Source: Myxococcus stipitatus (GTDB lineage Bacteria; Myxococcota; Myxococcia; Myxococcales; Myxococcaceae). Taken from it: 64,000 bases of DNA. Both the position numbers and the translations under genes were made by a program. Below the pieces are notes generated by a model. It saw only the letters and a list, made by a program, of their open reading frames with translations. It searched no databases and was not told the origin of the DNA. Each line of letters opens with the position of its first letter. The first letter of the stretch is position 1. Positions 49,397 to 59,058 of this stretch are shown here, one piece after another. The DNA is taken from assembly GCF_037414475.1 (NCBI RefSeq), contig NZ_CP147913.1, positions 5,764,001 to 5,828,000 of the forward strand. Reading direction: 5' to 3'.

Positions 49397-51176
49397 CGCC
49401 GCGATGTTGTCGCTCTTGTTGTTGTTGGGAACATCGCCCGCGCCCACCGCGCCCCAAGAGACCCAGGCCATTGACGCCGCCGCTTCCGCCGCTGCCGCCG
49501 CCGCCGCGGATGCCGCTGCCGCGGTGGCCACTCCAATGCCCGAGGGCTATCAAGACATGACGGGCTCGACGCTCTCTCATACGCGGGGGGCGCTGCGCGT
49601 CACGATGCGCCGTAACGCCCTGATGCCGCCGTCTGGGTACTGGGCGACGGATGTGGTGCTGAACAACCTGGGGTCCAAGCCGCTCTCGGTGCGCCTCGCG
49701 TTCCGGCCTTCCCTGGGGGAGGTCACTCACACCATCGAGCGCCGCGTGGAGGTGGGGCCGCGTCAGCGGGTCGTCACCTGGCTGCCCTTGCCCATCTCCT
49801 GGTACTCCGGCCAGCTCACCATCGAGGTGCCGGGGTTGGACCCCATCGTCGACACGCTCTACCCGGACAACGTCCGCTCTTTGCGGCTGATGGTGTTGGG
49901 CTCCTCGAAGTCCTTCGAATCGGCCGTGGACATCGCGAAGAGCGAGGGGTCGGTCGACAGCATCCTCTCCGCGCGCTTCATCGAAGACCTCGTGGATGCG
50001 CCGCGCGACCTGGCCATCTACACGAGCTTCCGCGTCGTGATGCTGAGCGGAGAGCCCTCGAAGCTTCCAGCGGATGTGTGGGCCGCCCTCGATGCGTATG
50101 CTGTGACAGGCGGCCGGCTGGTCATCACCCGTCCCGTCCGGGGACTGGAGACGTACTTGCCGCTCTGGAAGGCGGGGCCGTCCGCCACCGTGCCCTATGG
50201 CCTCGGCTCCGTGGTGACCTGTGAGAAGCAGGGACTCGAGTGCCAGCAGCTGCTGCTCGATGCCTTGAAGGATGACCCGGCGGACCCCGTGGGCCTGGTG
50301 AGCCCCGTGGGCATCCAGCCTTACATGTCGCGGGACTCCGACATGGTGCCGCTGCTGACGAGCGCGCATGCTCCCCTGGGACGCTTCCTGCTGCTCATCA
50401 GTGCCTTCGCGTTGATGGCGGGTCCCGGGGCCTGGGTGTTGGCGAAGCGCCGGGGGCCACTGCCGGTCTTGATAGCGGTGCCGGCGGTCTCGGCGCTGAC
50501 GTGCCTGGCCATCATCGCCTGGTCCGTGCTGGTGGATGGCTTCGCTGTGCACACCGCGCGCTACAGCCTGACATGGCTGGATGGCGCCAGGGCTCGCGCG
50601 GCGACGGTGGGGCTGGGCGCCTGGTACGCAAACCTGTCACCGGAGCCGCTGCGGCTGCCCGCCACGACGGTGATGCTGCCGCCCGAGGAGGGGCCGGGGG
50701 AACTGGCGGACATGGACTGGACGGGTGGGCTCACGGTGGGCAGCGGCTTCGTGCCGTCGCGCACCTATCGCGAGTGGGGTGAGGTCGCGGTGGTTCCTTC
50801 GAGGACCCGCCTGGTGGCGAAGCAGGAGGGTGACGCGTTGCGGGTGCAGAACGCGCTGGGTGCGCCGCTGGAGGAAGGCTTCGTGCGGCTGGGGGGCAAG
50901 CTGTGGCGGGTGCCCGCGCTGAAGGACGGTGAGGAGGGCACGGGCGCGCCGGCGGCGGAGCCGGAGTCGAGCAACGTGGCGCATGCCCTGGTGGACCGCG
51001 CCTTCACGCCCGGAGTTCGGCAGCGGCTCTCGGGGGCGACGCAGGCCTTCCGCGCGGACCTTCGTGAAGGGGAGTTCATCGCGTGGGTGGGAGGGCCGGG
51101 GCCCATGCCCAGCAGCATCCTGCCCGCGGAGTTGAGTGGCGCCGCGCATCTGATTCGCGGCGAGGTGCGGCCATGA
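49389..51176 (+). CDS. Large secreted/membrane protein of the MoxR-ABC operon, unknown family
   Basis: 595 residues from GTG 49389 (an in-frame ATG is at 49404); GAGGTG lies five bases before the GTG. A signal peptide (LSLLLLLGTSPAPTA) and an alanine-rich stretch (about 25-50) are followed by a periplasmic beta-rich region to about 330 with a possible GATase-like part (PADVWAALDAYAVTGGRLVIT). Two membrane helices lie near 335-385 (FLLLISAFALMAGPGAWVLAKR and VSALTCLAIIAWSVLV). The C-terminal 200 residues are extracytoplasmic or cytoplasmic with no recognised fold. Similar proteins sit in ABC-2/DUF4350-type clusters, but I could not assign a family. ATGA overlap links it to the ABC ATPase gene. 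Confidence 0.78.
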   Translation: MTSAAMLSLLLLLGTSPAPTAPQETQAIDAAASAAAAAAADAAAAVATPMPEGYQDMTGSTLSHTRGALRVTMRRNALMPPSGYWATDVVLNNLGSKPLSVRLAFRPSLGEVTHTIERRVEVGPRQRVVTWLPLPISWYSGQLTIEVPGLDPIVDTLYPDNVRSLRLMVLGSSKSFESAVDIAKSEGSVDSILSARFIEDLVDAPRDLAIYTSFRVVMLSGEPSKLPADVWAALDAYAVTGGRLVITRPVRGLETYLPLWKAGPSATVPYGLGSVVTCEKQGLECQQLLLDALKDDPADPVGLVSPVGIQPYMSRDSDMVPLLTSAHAPLGRFLLLISAFALMAGPGAWVLAKRRGPLPVLIAVPAVSALTCLAIIAWSVLVDGFAVHTARYSLTWLDGARARAATVGLGAWYANLSPEPLRLPATTVMLPPEEGPGELADMDWTGGLTVGSGFVPSRTYREWGEVAVVPSRTRLVAKQEGDALRVQNALGAPLEEGFVRLGGKLWRVPALKDGEEGTGAPAAEPESSNVAHALVDRAFTPGVRQRLSGATQAFRADLREGEFIAWVGGPGPMPSSILPAELSGAAHLIRGEVRP

Positions 51177-52153
51177 GTGTGTTGTTGGAGGTGAAGGGGT
51201 TGCGGCGCGACTACGGCGCGCTGCGGGCCGTGGATGACGTGACGTTCCAACTGGAGGCCGGCAGCATCCTGGGCTTCATCGGCCCCAATGGCGCGGGCAA
51301 GAGCACCACGCTGCGCATCCTGGCCACGTTGGACGCGCCCACGGCGGGAGAGGTGTTGCTCGGCGGGCACTCGCTGGTGGACACGCCGGACCGGGTGCGT
51401 CCGCTCATCGGCTACATGCCCGACCGGTATGGCACCTATGACGACGTCACCGTCTACGAGTTCCTGGACTTCTTCGCGCGGGCGTATGGCCTGACGGGCG
51501 CGAAGCGGCGTCAACGCGTGGACTCGGTGATGGGCTTCACGGGGCTGGGGCCACTTGCGGACAAGCTCACCACGGCGTTGTCGAAGGGCATGCGGCAGCG
51601 CGTGGCGTTGGGGCGCACGCTGCTCCACGACCCGCAGCTGTTGCTCCTGGACGAGCCCGCGGACGGCTTGGACCCGCGCGCCCGAATCGAACTGCGCGAG
51701 CTGCTGCGCGCGCTGGCGGACCAGGGCAAGGCGGTCATCATCTCCAGCCACATCCTCACGGAGCTGGCGGAAATCTGTGACACGTGCGCCATCATCGAGC
51801 AGGGGCGCCTGCTCGCGACGGGCAAGGTGGGGGACATCCTCCAGCAGGGCACCAGCGTCACCGCGCTGGAGTTGTCGGTGCGGTTCGCGGTGGGGGCGGA
51901 CGCGGACGCGGTGTGGTCGCGCGCGGAGCGGCTGTTGTTGGAGCAGCCGCGCGTGGCGCGAGTCTCGCGAGAGGCCGACTCCCTGCGCGTGAGCCTGGAG
52001 CTGGAGCAAGGGGTCGAGGTGAAGCCCCCGGATGCGGCGGCGGCGCTGTTGGCGGTGCTGGTGACGGCGGGCCTGCCGGTGTGTGCTTTTGGCCCGAGAG
52101 AGCGCAACCTCGAGGACGCGTTCATGACGGTGACGAAGGGGAGGTTGGCATGA
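51173..52153 (+). CDS. ABC transporter ATP-binding protein
   Basis: 326 residues. Walker A GPNGAGKST (37-45), signature LSKGMRQR near 137, Walker B LLLLDEP near 155, and SSHILTELAEICD with the switch histidine. The C-terminal 90 residues (DUF4162-like) bear no ATPase motifs. It belongs to the ABC-2 (gliding/drug/lantibiotic export) class, e.g. GldA-like. Its ATG overlaps the preceding stop (ATGA), and its stop overlaps the permease start, so ATPase and permease are translationally coupled. Confidence 0.94.
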   Translation: MSVLLEVKGLRRDYGALRAVDDVTFQLEAGSILGFIGPNGAGKSTTLRILATLDAPTAGEVLLGGHSLVDTPDRVRPLIGYMPDRYGTYDDVTVYEFLDFFARAYGLTGAKRRQRVDSVMGFTGLGPLADKLTTALSKGMRQRVALGRTLLHDPQLLLLDEPADGLDPRARIELRELLRALADQGKAVIISSHILTELAEICDTCAIIEQGRLLATGKVGDILQQGTSVTALELSVRFAVGADADAVWSRAERLLLEQPRVARVSREADSLRVSLELEQGVEVKPPDAAAALLAVLVTAGLPVCAFGPRERNLEDAFMTVTKGRLA

Positions 52154-53694
52154 GCGCGCCCGTGGAGACGTCCTCGGCGGGAGCCGGGCCCCAGGCGATG
52201 GTGGTGGGCGAGCTCGCGGAGGCGCGCGCCTCTGGCTTCGAGGCCTTCCAGGAGCGGTGGGGAGACCGGCTCAACCCGCTGGTGGTGAAGGAGGTCCGGC
52301 AGGGGCTTCGCACCCGGGTCTTCTGGGTCTGCTTCGGCCTGATGTTGGTGGCGTGTGTCGTGCTGTCGCTCATCGCGTTCGTCGAGACACGTGACTCGGC
52401 CTTCACCCAGCACGGGCAGGGTTTCTTCCTCGCGTACTTCACCTGCCTGTCGGTGGTGCACTTCATCGTCATTCCGTACAGCGCGTACCGCTCGCTGGCG
52501 CGAGAGCGCGAGGACGACACGTGGGTGCTCCTGGTCCTGACGGGACTGGGGCCTCGCAAGATTCTGCGAGGCAAGATGTTGTCCTACCTGGTGCAGGCGG
52601 GACTGTATGCCTCGGCGGTGGGGCCCTTCCTGTTGTTCAGTTACTACCTCAACGGGATTTCACTGCCGAACATCCTCACGGTGCTGGGGTTGGGGGGCGC
52701 GTGGTTGATGTTCCTGACGGTGGTGGCCGTGTGTGCCGCGACGTTGGCGGACGGCCGGATGGGCCGCGCGTTGGTCCACTTCGTGGTGCTGGGCGCGCTG
52801 GCCTCGGGCTGGGGCTCGGTGATGATCAGCACGGGCGTGTGGCTGGAGTCGGGCTCCCGCTCGCTGCGGTTGGGGGACCTGACGCAGACCGTGGTCATCC
52901 TGTTGACTTGGATGTTCCTGGAGGGATGGCTGCTGTTCGAGGTGGCCGCGTCCCGGCTGTCGCTCTCCACGGAGGACTACACCCGGGGGCCTCGGCGCGC
53001 GGTGGTGGGGCAGATGGCGGTGGCTCTCGTCGGAGGCCTCCTTCTCTGGTGGAATGCGGGCTTCGACGTCGAGGTGGCGGAGATTTTCGGCGTCGTGGGG
53101 GCGGTGCATCTGGGGCTCGTGTCCCTCTTCATGGCGACGGATGTGGATGGGCAGGCGCGCGCCCTGCGCGCGGTCACCGGGCCCTTCTCCCTGTTCAAGC
53201 CCGGTGCGCTGCGAGGCTTCCGGCTGGCCGTGTTGTTGCTGATGGGGTGGTGCGCGGTGTGGCTGGGAATCGAGCTCGGCTGGGGTGATGGGCTCACGAA
53301 GTCCATCATCGGGCGGATGCTGACGGTGGTGATGCCGGCGTACATCCTCATCTACCTGTCGCTGGGCATCCTGGTGGGACGGATGGGGGGGACTGACCGG
53401 TTCTCCTCGCCCGGTGCGCTGCGGTTGTTGGTGTTGGTGCTGATGGGCCTCGGGTCTGGAGTGCCTCCGTTGGTGGCGGCGCTCCTGGGGCTCGACACCA
53501 CCCATGTCCACCTGAACCTCCTGAACCCCGTGGTGGGGATGAACCTCTTCAGCACCACCGACTATGACGATGGTGTGACCAGCCCCCTCATGTCGTGGCA
53601 GCAGGTGGACACCGTGGTGGTGGTAGCGCTGATACTGGCTTTCCTGGCGGACCGGGTGCTGAGCGCGCGTGAGAAGTGGGCGCATCGGTCGTGA
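52150..53694 (+). CDS. ABC-2-type multi-TM permease
   Basis: 514 residues with about 12 hydrophobic helices, beginning with the cytoplasmic segment DRLNPLVVKEVRQGLRTRVFW that precedes the first helix in ABC-2 permeases. Substantial loops carry RSLAREREDDTWVLLVLTGL and GRMGRALVHF. It is the partner of the preceding ATPase. Such ABC-2 systems export lipids, polysaccharides or unknown surface components; the substrate is not predictable. It is longer than most ABC-2 permeases, which have about six helices, so it may represent two fused copies or a divergent subgroup. Confidence 0.87.
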   Translation: MSAPVETSSAGAGPQAMVVGELAEARASGFEAFQERWGDRLNPLVVKEVRQGLRTRVFWVCFGLMLVACVVLSLIAFVETRDSAFTQHGQGFFLAYFTCLSVVHFIVIPYSAYRSLAREREDDTWVLLVLTGLGPRKILRGKMLSYLVQAGLYASAVGPFLLFSYYLNGISLPNILTVLGLGGAWLMFLTVVAVCAATLADGRMGRALVHFVVLGALASGWGSVMISTGVWLESGSRSLRLGDLTQTVVILLTWMFLEGWLLFEVAASRLSLSTEDYTRGPRRAVVGQMAVALVGGLLLWWNAGFDVEVAEIFGVVGAVHLGLVSLFMATDVDGQARALRAVTGPFSLFKPGALRGFRLAVLLLMGWCAVWLGIELGWGDGLTKSIIGRMLTVVMPAYILIYLSLGILVGRMGGTDRFSSPGALRLLVLVLMGLGSGVPPLVAALLGLDTTHVHLNLLNPVVGMNLFSTTDYDDGVTSPLMSWQQVDTVVVVALILAFLADRVLSAREKWAHRS

Positions 53695-54551
53695 GCGACG
53701 CCTGGGACGAAGCCGCGGTGGGGCGGCTGGTGCCGGGGCTGTCCCTGGCGCTGCCGCGCGGTCCTCATCGCGGACGCGTGGGAGAGGTCCGAGCCACGTC
53801 CGTGGGCGGCTCGCTGGAGCTGCATGACTTCCGCGCGTATCAGCCGGGAGATGACCTGCGGCAGCTCGATTGGAACGCGGTGGCGAGGACCGATGAGCTC
53901 ATCCTGCGTGTGCGTCAGGAAGAGGTGTCTCCTCGGGTGGAGGTGGTGCTGGATGGGTCTCGCTCCATGGCGTTGTCGCCGCGCAAGGGCGCGTGTGCCC
54001 GCGAGGTGGCGCTGCTGACGTGTGAGGTCGGCGCGAGGCAAGGGCTGAGTCCCACGTTGATGGTGACGGGTGTGCGGCCGGAGCGGATGCAGGGACCCGC
54101 GTGCCGGGAGGTGTTGCGGCGGTTGGAGTTCGATGCACGCGACGACCTATCGTCCGCGCTGGCGCGGCTGCCTCCACCGAGGCCCTGTGGGCTGCGCGTG
54201 GTGGTGAGTGACTTCCTGTTCGAGGCGGACCTGTCGGCGCTGGCGGCCCGGCTGTCTCGTGGCGCGGCGGGGGTCTTCCTGGTGCAGGTGCTGGACGCGG
54301 AGGACGTGGAGCCGTCGGGAGGGGAAGGGGCTCGGTTGGTGGATTCGGAGAGTGGCGCGGCGTTGGAGGAGTTGCTGACGGAGGAGGTGTTGGCCGCGTA
54401 TGCGCGGCGCTTCGCGGAGCATCAGCGTCAGTTGCGGGCCGCGGCGTCGCGCGCGAGAGGAGTGTTGCTGACGGCCGAGGCCACGCAGCCGCTGGCTTCG
54501 TTGGTGAAGGGGCCGCTGCGTCCGCTTTTTGTCGGTGGAGGTGGCGCGTGA
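53691..54551 (+). CDS. DUF58-domain protein of the MoxR operon
   Basis: 286 residues from GTG 53691, overlapping the permease stop (GTGA). The DUF58 hallmark is DDLRQLDWNAVARTDELILRVRQEE (about 55-78), followed by VVLDGSRSM (Asp88, Ser90, Ser92), which resembles the D-x-S-x-S metal-dependent (MIDAS) motif of the vWA fold. DUF58 proteins are the usual companions of MoxR, possibly a client whose folding or metal loading the ATPase promotes. No membrane helix is seen, so it is cytoplasmic. Confidence 0.93.
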   Translation: MSDAWDEAAVGRLVPGLSLALPRGPHRGRVGEVRATSVGGSLELHDFRAYQPGDDLRQLDWNAVARTDELILRVRQEEVSPRVEVVLDGSRSMALSPRKGACAREVALLTCEVGARQGLSPTLMVTGVRPERMQGPACREVLRRLEFDARDDLSSALARLPPPRPCGLRVVVSDFLFEADLSALAARLSRGAAGVFLVQVLDAEDVEPSGGEGARLVDSESGAALEELLTEEVLAAYARRFAEHQRQLRAAASRARGVLLTAEATQPLASLVKGPLRPLFVGGGGA

Positions 54552-56278
54552 GCTTCGGCTTCCCGTGGGGCTTGCTGGCGCTGGGGGCGCTCGTGCCGCT
54601 GGTGGCGGCGTACTTCCTGCGGCGCAAGCAGAAGCCCGTGGTGGTGAGCGCGCTGTTCCTCTGGCGCACGCCTCGGCCTCGCGCGGAGGCGGGGCCTCGG
54701 TGGGAGCGCTTCACGCGGGAGGTGTCGCTGCTGCTGGAGGTGTTGGCGCTCATCGCGGCGGCGCTGTACCTGGCGGACGTGCGCTTGGGAGAGACGGCGC
54801 AGGTCCGGCATCTGGTGCTCGTGGTGGATGGGAGTCTGTCCATGTCCGCGCGAGGGCCGGAGGGCGTCACGGTGTTGGAGCTCGCGCGGCGCGAGGTGGC
54901 CAGGCGCGTGGAAGAGGCCTCCGCGACACACGTGACGCTGCTGGCGTCGGGTGCGTCCGCGCGGGTGCTCGCGGGGCCAGCGGCGGAGCCGTCGCGTGCG
55001 TTGGCGGCGCTGGAGTCCTTCGAGGCGCGAGGCGCGGACCACGACCCATTGCCGACGTTGTTGTGGGCCCAGGAGCTCGCGGGGCCGGGCGCGCAGGTCG
55101 CCTTCTTCACGGACGCGGCTCCGGCGGAGGGGCTCGTGTTGCCGGGGCTGGTGCGCTGGACGGCGCTGGGGGCGCCTCACGACAACGTGGCGCTCATCTC
55201 AGCGCAGCGCAAGGACGACGGTGGCACGGCGACGGTGACGTTGCGCGTGGCTCGCTTCGGCGCGGGGCCTGAGTCGGTGGCGGTGCGGATGCGAGCACTT
55301 CCGGGCGCGGGTGCGAAGCAGGGCACGGAGCGTGTGGAGCAGGTGGCGCTCACGGGCGAGGAGGCGACTCCGGTTCGCTTCACGTTCCAGAACGCGGGGG
55401 ACGTCGAGGTCTCGCTCCCGGAGGATGCTCTCCCGGAGGATGGGCGTGTGTTGCTGCGGGCCTCTCCCGTGCGGCCGGTGGCGGTGAGTCTTGCGCAGGG
55501 GATGGGGGCGCTCGAGCGCGACGCGGTGGAGCGGTTCCTCAAGGCTTCGCCAGAGGCGATGCGCGTCGCGGAGACCGGGGAGGTGTTGCTCATCGGTCCT
55601 CGAGGCACCGATGCGAAGGTGACGCTGGGGTCCACGGGCAAGTCGCGCACGTTCGTGGGGCCGTTCTTCACGGAGAAGGGGCATCCGTTGATGGACGACG
55701 TGCAACTCGCGGGAGTGCGGTGGTCGGCGGGAGAGAATCCTCCGGGGCACCCCATCGTCACCGCGGGTGACGCGGTGCTCGTGTCCGAGGAGGGTGATGG
55801 TCGCATCCACCTCAACGTGGACCTGGCGCGCTCGAACGTGCAGCGGGTGTCCGCATGGCCCGTGTTGATGAGCAACCTGGTGCGCCAGGCGCGCCGCTCT
55901 CGGGAGGGCTTCGCGCGACGGCAGCTCACCTTGGGCGAGCCGCTCCAGGTGGTGACATTGCCAGGCGAGCGCTACTCGCTGGTGGGGCCGGAGGGGAGCA
56001 AGCCGGTCTTCGGTGCGGGAGCGGTGAGCCTGCCTCCGCCGGCGGCGCCGGGAAGCTATGTGCTGGAGCGGGAGGGGGACACGGTGGACACGGCGGAGGT
56101 CCTGGCTTTGGACGCGCGTGAGTCGGAGCTGCGCGGACGCGGGAGCGCGGAGGTCGCCGCGCGCGAGGCGGGCGCGGAGGACGAGCGCACCAAGACTTCG
56201 GACCGTGCGCGGTGGCCGTTGGTGATTCTGCTCCTGGCGTTGATGGGGGACTTCTACGTCACGAGGCGGGTGTCATGA
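54548..56278 (+). CDS. BatA-like N-terminal and vWA-domain membrane protein
   Basis: 576 residues from GTG 54548. The N-terminus has the aerotolerance-regulator (BatA) layout: a membrane helix (FPWGLLALGALVPLVAAYFL), then RRKQKPVVVSALFLWR and a second helix near 62-76. A vWA domain follows with MIDAS motif DGSLS (Asp94, Ser96, Ser98). The middle (about 230-520) is a large beta-rich extracytoplasmic or cytoplasmic region, and a C-terminal helix (WPLVILLLALMGDFYV) closes the protein. Overlaps of four bases join it to the neighbours on both sides. Confidence 0.9.
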   Translation: MSFGFPWGLLALGALVPLVAAYFLRRKQKPVVVSALFLWRTPRPRAEAGPRWERFTREVSLLLEVLALIAAALYLADVRLGETAQVRHLVLVVDGSLSMSARGPEGVTVLELARREVARRVEEASATHVTLLASGASARVLAGPAAEPSRALAALESFEARGADHDPLPTLLWAQELAGPGAQVAFFTDAAPAEGLVLPGLVRWTALGAPHDNVALISAQRKDDGGTATVTLRVARFGAGPESVAVRMRALPGAGAKQGTERVEQVALTGEEATPVRFTFQNAGDVEVSLPEDALPEDGRVLLRASPVRPVAVSLAQGMGALERDAVERFLKASPEAMRVAETGEVLLIGPRGTDAKVTLGSTGKSRTFVGPFFTEKGHPLMDDVQLAGVRWSAGENPPGHPIVTAGDAVLVSEEGDGRIHLNVDLARSNVQRVSAWPVLMSNLVRQARRSREGFARRQLTLGEPLQVVTLPGERYSLVGPEGSKPVFGAGAVSLPPPAAPGSYVLEREGDTVDTAEVLALDARESELRGRGSAEVAAREAGAEDERTKTSDRARWPLVILLLALMGDFYVTRRVS

Positions 56279-59058
56279 CCTTCTCGCTCCCTCAGGCGTG
56301 GTTGCTGTTGCTTCCGTTGGGGCTCTTCCTCTGGATGTACGGCCGGAGGCCCGGGCCTCCCATGTGGTTGCGGGGCGCGCTGTTGGTGCTCACGGTGGGG
56401 GCGCTCTCGGGGCCGGAGCTGCGGAGGAAGGACGCGGGCAGTGACGTGGTGGTCGTGGTGGACCGCTCCGCGTCGATGCCTCGGGATGTGGACCGCACGG
56501 CGCAGGAGCTCGTTTCGCATCTGGAGAGGGAGCGTCGCCCGGGGGACCGGGTGGGCGTCATCGCGTTCGGCCGCGAAGCGAGGGTGGAGCAGTCCTTGTC
56601 CGCGGCGGGGGGCTTTGGCGGCTTCACGCGGACGGTGGACACGGAGGCCTCGGACCTGTCCTCCGCGCTGGATGCGGCGAATGCGCTCATCCCGAGGGAG
56701 CGCACGGGGCGGGTGCTCGTGCTCTCCGATGGACGGGCCACGGGCTCGGATGCGCGAGGCGCCGCGCGCAGGCTCGCGGCACGAGGTATCGCCGTGGACT
56801 GGCGCCAGCTCTCACGCCCCGAGCCTCCGCTGGATGTAGCGGTGGTCTCGCTGGAGGTCCCGGCGAGTGTGGGAGTACGTGAGCCCTTTCAGTTCTCGGC
56901 GATGGTGCATGCGTCGGCGGCCGTCACGGGGACGGTGCGCCTGGAGCGCAACGGGCGCGTGTTGGTGAAGGGCCCCTTCAACTTCCAGCCAGGGGCCAAC
57001 GTGTTGCCGCTGAGGGACCTGGTCGAGGAGCCGGGGCTCATGCGGTATCAGCTCGTCATCGAGACGCCGGGTGATGGCGTGCCGGAGAACGACCGGGGCG
57101 TCGCGGTGCTGCGAGTCGAGGGGCCTCGGCGCGTGATGCTGCTGACGCATCAGCCGAAGGGAACGCTCGCGCAGGCGCTCCTGGCGGCGGGCTTGTTGCT
57201 GGAGGTCCGCGCGCCCTTCCGGCTCACGCTGGACGACCTGGATGGCGTGGGCGCTGTCGTGCTGGAGAACGTGGATGCGAACACATTGGGGGAGCCGGGC
57301 CTCAATGCACTCGCGTCGTATGTGGAGCAGGCGGGTGGTGGACTGGTGATGACGGGAGGGCGCGAGAGTTTTGGTGAAGGGGGCTATCGCCGCTCGCCGG
57401 TGGAGCCGTTGTTGCCGGTGTCGTTGGAGATGCGCGAGGAGCAGCGGCGTGCGTCCATCGCCATGAGCATCCTCATGGACTGTTCATGCTCCATGGGGGC
57501 GAACGTGCCGGATGGGCGTACGAAGATGGAGCTGGCGGCGGAGGGGGTGGTCGGGGCGCTCGGGCTGCTCAATCCGGAGGACGAAGCCTCCGTGCACATG
57601 GTGGACACGGAGACGCACGAAATCTTCCCGCTCAGTCCCGTGAATGCCGGGCTGCCTTACGACAAGGTGGCGCGGGGGTTCAGCGGAGGCGGTGGCATCT
57701 ACGTGGGTGAGGCCCTGCGCTCGGGCCGCACGCAGATTCTCAAGAGTGAGAAGGCCACGCGTCACGTCTTGCTCTTCGCCGACGCGGCTGACTCCGAGGA
57801 GCCGGATGACTACCGCGCCACGCTGGCCGCGCTGCAAAGCGAGTCCGTGACGGTGTCGGTGATTGGGTTGGGGACGCCCAAGGATTCGGACGCGGAGCTG
57901 TTGAGGGACGTCGCCCGGCGAGGAGGAGGACGCGTCTACTTCGCGGAGGACGCGATGAGCCTGCCGCGAGTCTTCAGCCAGGAGACGCTGGCGATTGCGC
58001 GGGCCACCTTCATCGACGAGCCGGTCTCGATGGAAGGTGCGCCGGACCTGCCGCTCCTGGGTCGGCTGTCGTCCGAGGGATTGCCGCAGGTGGGCGGCTA
58101 CAACCTCACGTATCTGCGGCCGCAGGCGAACGTGGCGCTGCGCACGCTCGATACACACGCGGCGCCCGTCTTGGCGATGTGGACGCGAGGCGCGGGACGC
58201 GCGGTGGCGTTCACGGCGGAGGTGGATGGGCCGTTCACGGGGGAGTTGCGCCAGTGGGGTTCGTTGAGGGCGGCGCTGGAGGCGATGGTGCGCTGGTCGA
58301 TGGCGGGGGCTTCTCCGCTCGGGGATGCGGTGGTGCGTTCAGAGCGGCGCGGGCATGTGCTGCGCGTGACGTTGGACCTGCCGCCCGAGGCGCCGATGCC
58401 CGGAGCGTTGCCCACGTTGGCGCTGCTGTCGGGTGACGGGAAGTCATCGCCGGTGGAGTTACCGATGCGATGGGAGGACGAGGACCGGCTGGTGGCGGAA
58501 GTGCCACTGGAGGGGAGTGGGACGTGGCATCCGGTGGTGCGAGTGGGCACGCGAGCCCTGCGAGCGCCACCTGTCGCGTTGCCCTATTCCCCGGAGTTCG
58601 AGCCGGGAAGTCCGAAGGAAGGGCTCGCCTTGCTGCGCTCCATCGCGGCCGTGGGCGGAGGCGTGGAGCGGCTGTCGATGACGGGCCTCTTCGCGGAGGC
58701 TCCCGAGTCGGAGGGCAACCGCGCGCTGGGCCCGTGGTTGGTGTCGCTGGCCGTGGCGCTGTTGCTCGCGGAGGTGGCGGTGCGACGGTTCCTCTCCGCG
58801 CCTCGGCAGCGGGCCGTGGCGCGCGCGGCGCCGGGAGCCTCGACGGTGGCGGGGACTTCGTTCACGCCGGTTGGGGCACCCGTGCGCGGGGAGGCCGCGG
58901 CGAAGGCGCCGGGACCCGTTCCGGCGACCGAGGAGACCGCTCCAACGGCAACTGCTCCGAGTCCAGCGAGTGAGGCCGACGCCAGGCCACGGGAGAGTGG
59001 AGTGGACTCCGCGCTCGAAGCTGCGCGTGCGCGCTCACGTCGACGTTTGGACCGGTAA
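56275..59058 (+). CDS. Two-vWA membrane protein with glutamine-amidotransferase-like core
   Basis: 927 residues from ATG 56275. Two N-terminal membrane helices (about 5-22 and 31-47) precede vWA domain 1 with MIDAS DRSAS (Asp63, Ser65, Ser67). Around 285-390 lies a class-I-glutamine-amidotransferase-like fold (LNALASYVEQAGGGLVMTGG), probably without amidotransferase activity since no catalytic cysteine is seen. vWA domain 2 starts near 395 with MIDAS DCSCS (Asp402, Ser404, Ser406), an unusual pair of cysteines inside the motif. A C-terminal helix (about 815-835, WLVSLAVALLLAEVAVRRFL) leads to a disordered Pro/Ala tail. This pattern is that of the DUF1355-type proteins found with MoxR. It closes the operon; no terminator-like hairpin was found right after it. 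Confidence 0.9.
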   Translation: MTFSLPQAWLLLLPLGLFLWMYGRRPGPPMWLRGALLVLTVGALSGPELRRKDAGSDVVVVVDRSASMPRDVDRTAQELVSHLERERRPGDRVGVIAFGREARVEQSLSAAGGFGGFTRTVDTEASDLSSALDAANALIPRERTGRVLVLSDGRATGSDARGAARRLAARGIAVDWRQLSRPEPPLDVAVVSLEVPASVGVREPFQFSAMVHASAAVTGTVRLERNGRVLVKGPFNFQPGANVLPLRDLVEEPGLMRYQLVIETPGDGVPENDRGVAVLRVEGPRRVMLLTHQPKGTLAQALLAAGLLLEVRAPFRLTLDDLDGVGAVVLENVDANTLGEPGLNALASYVEQAGGGLVMTGGRESFGEGGYRRSPVEPLLPVSLEMREEQRRASIAMSILMDCSCSMGANVPDGRTKMELAAEGVVGALGLLNPEDEASVHMVDTETHEIFPLSPVNAGLPYDKVARGFSGGGGIYVGEALRSGRTQILKSEKATRHVLLFADAADSEEPDDYRATLAALQSESVTVSVIGLGTPKDSDAELLRDVARRGGGRVYFAEDAMSLPRVFSQETLAIARATFIDEPVSMEGAPDLPLLGRLSSEGLPQVGGYNLTYLRPQANVALRTLDTHAAPVLAMWTRGAGRAVAFTAEVDGPFTGELRQWGSLRAALEAMVRWSMAGASPLGDAVVRSERRGHVLRVTLDLPPEAPMPGALPTLALLSGDGKSSPVELPMRWEDEDRLVAEVPLEGSGTWHPVVRVGTRALRAPPVALPYSPEFEPGSPKEGLALLRSIAAVGGGVERLSMTGLFAEAPESEGNRALGPWLVSLAVALLLAEVAVRRFLSAPRQRAVARAAPGASTVAGTSFTPVGAPVRGEAAAKAPGPVPATEETAPTATAPSPASEADARPRESGVDSALEAARARSRRRLDR

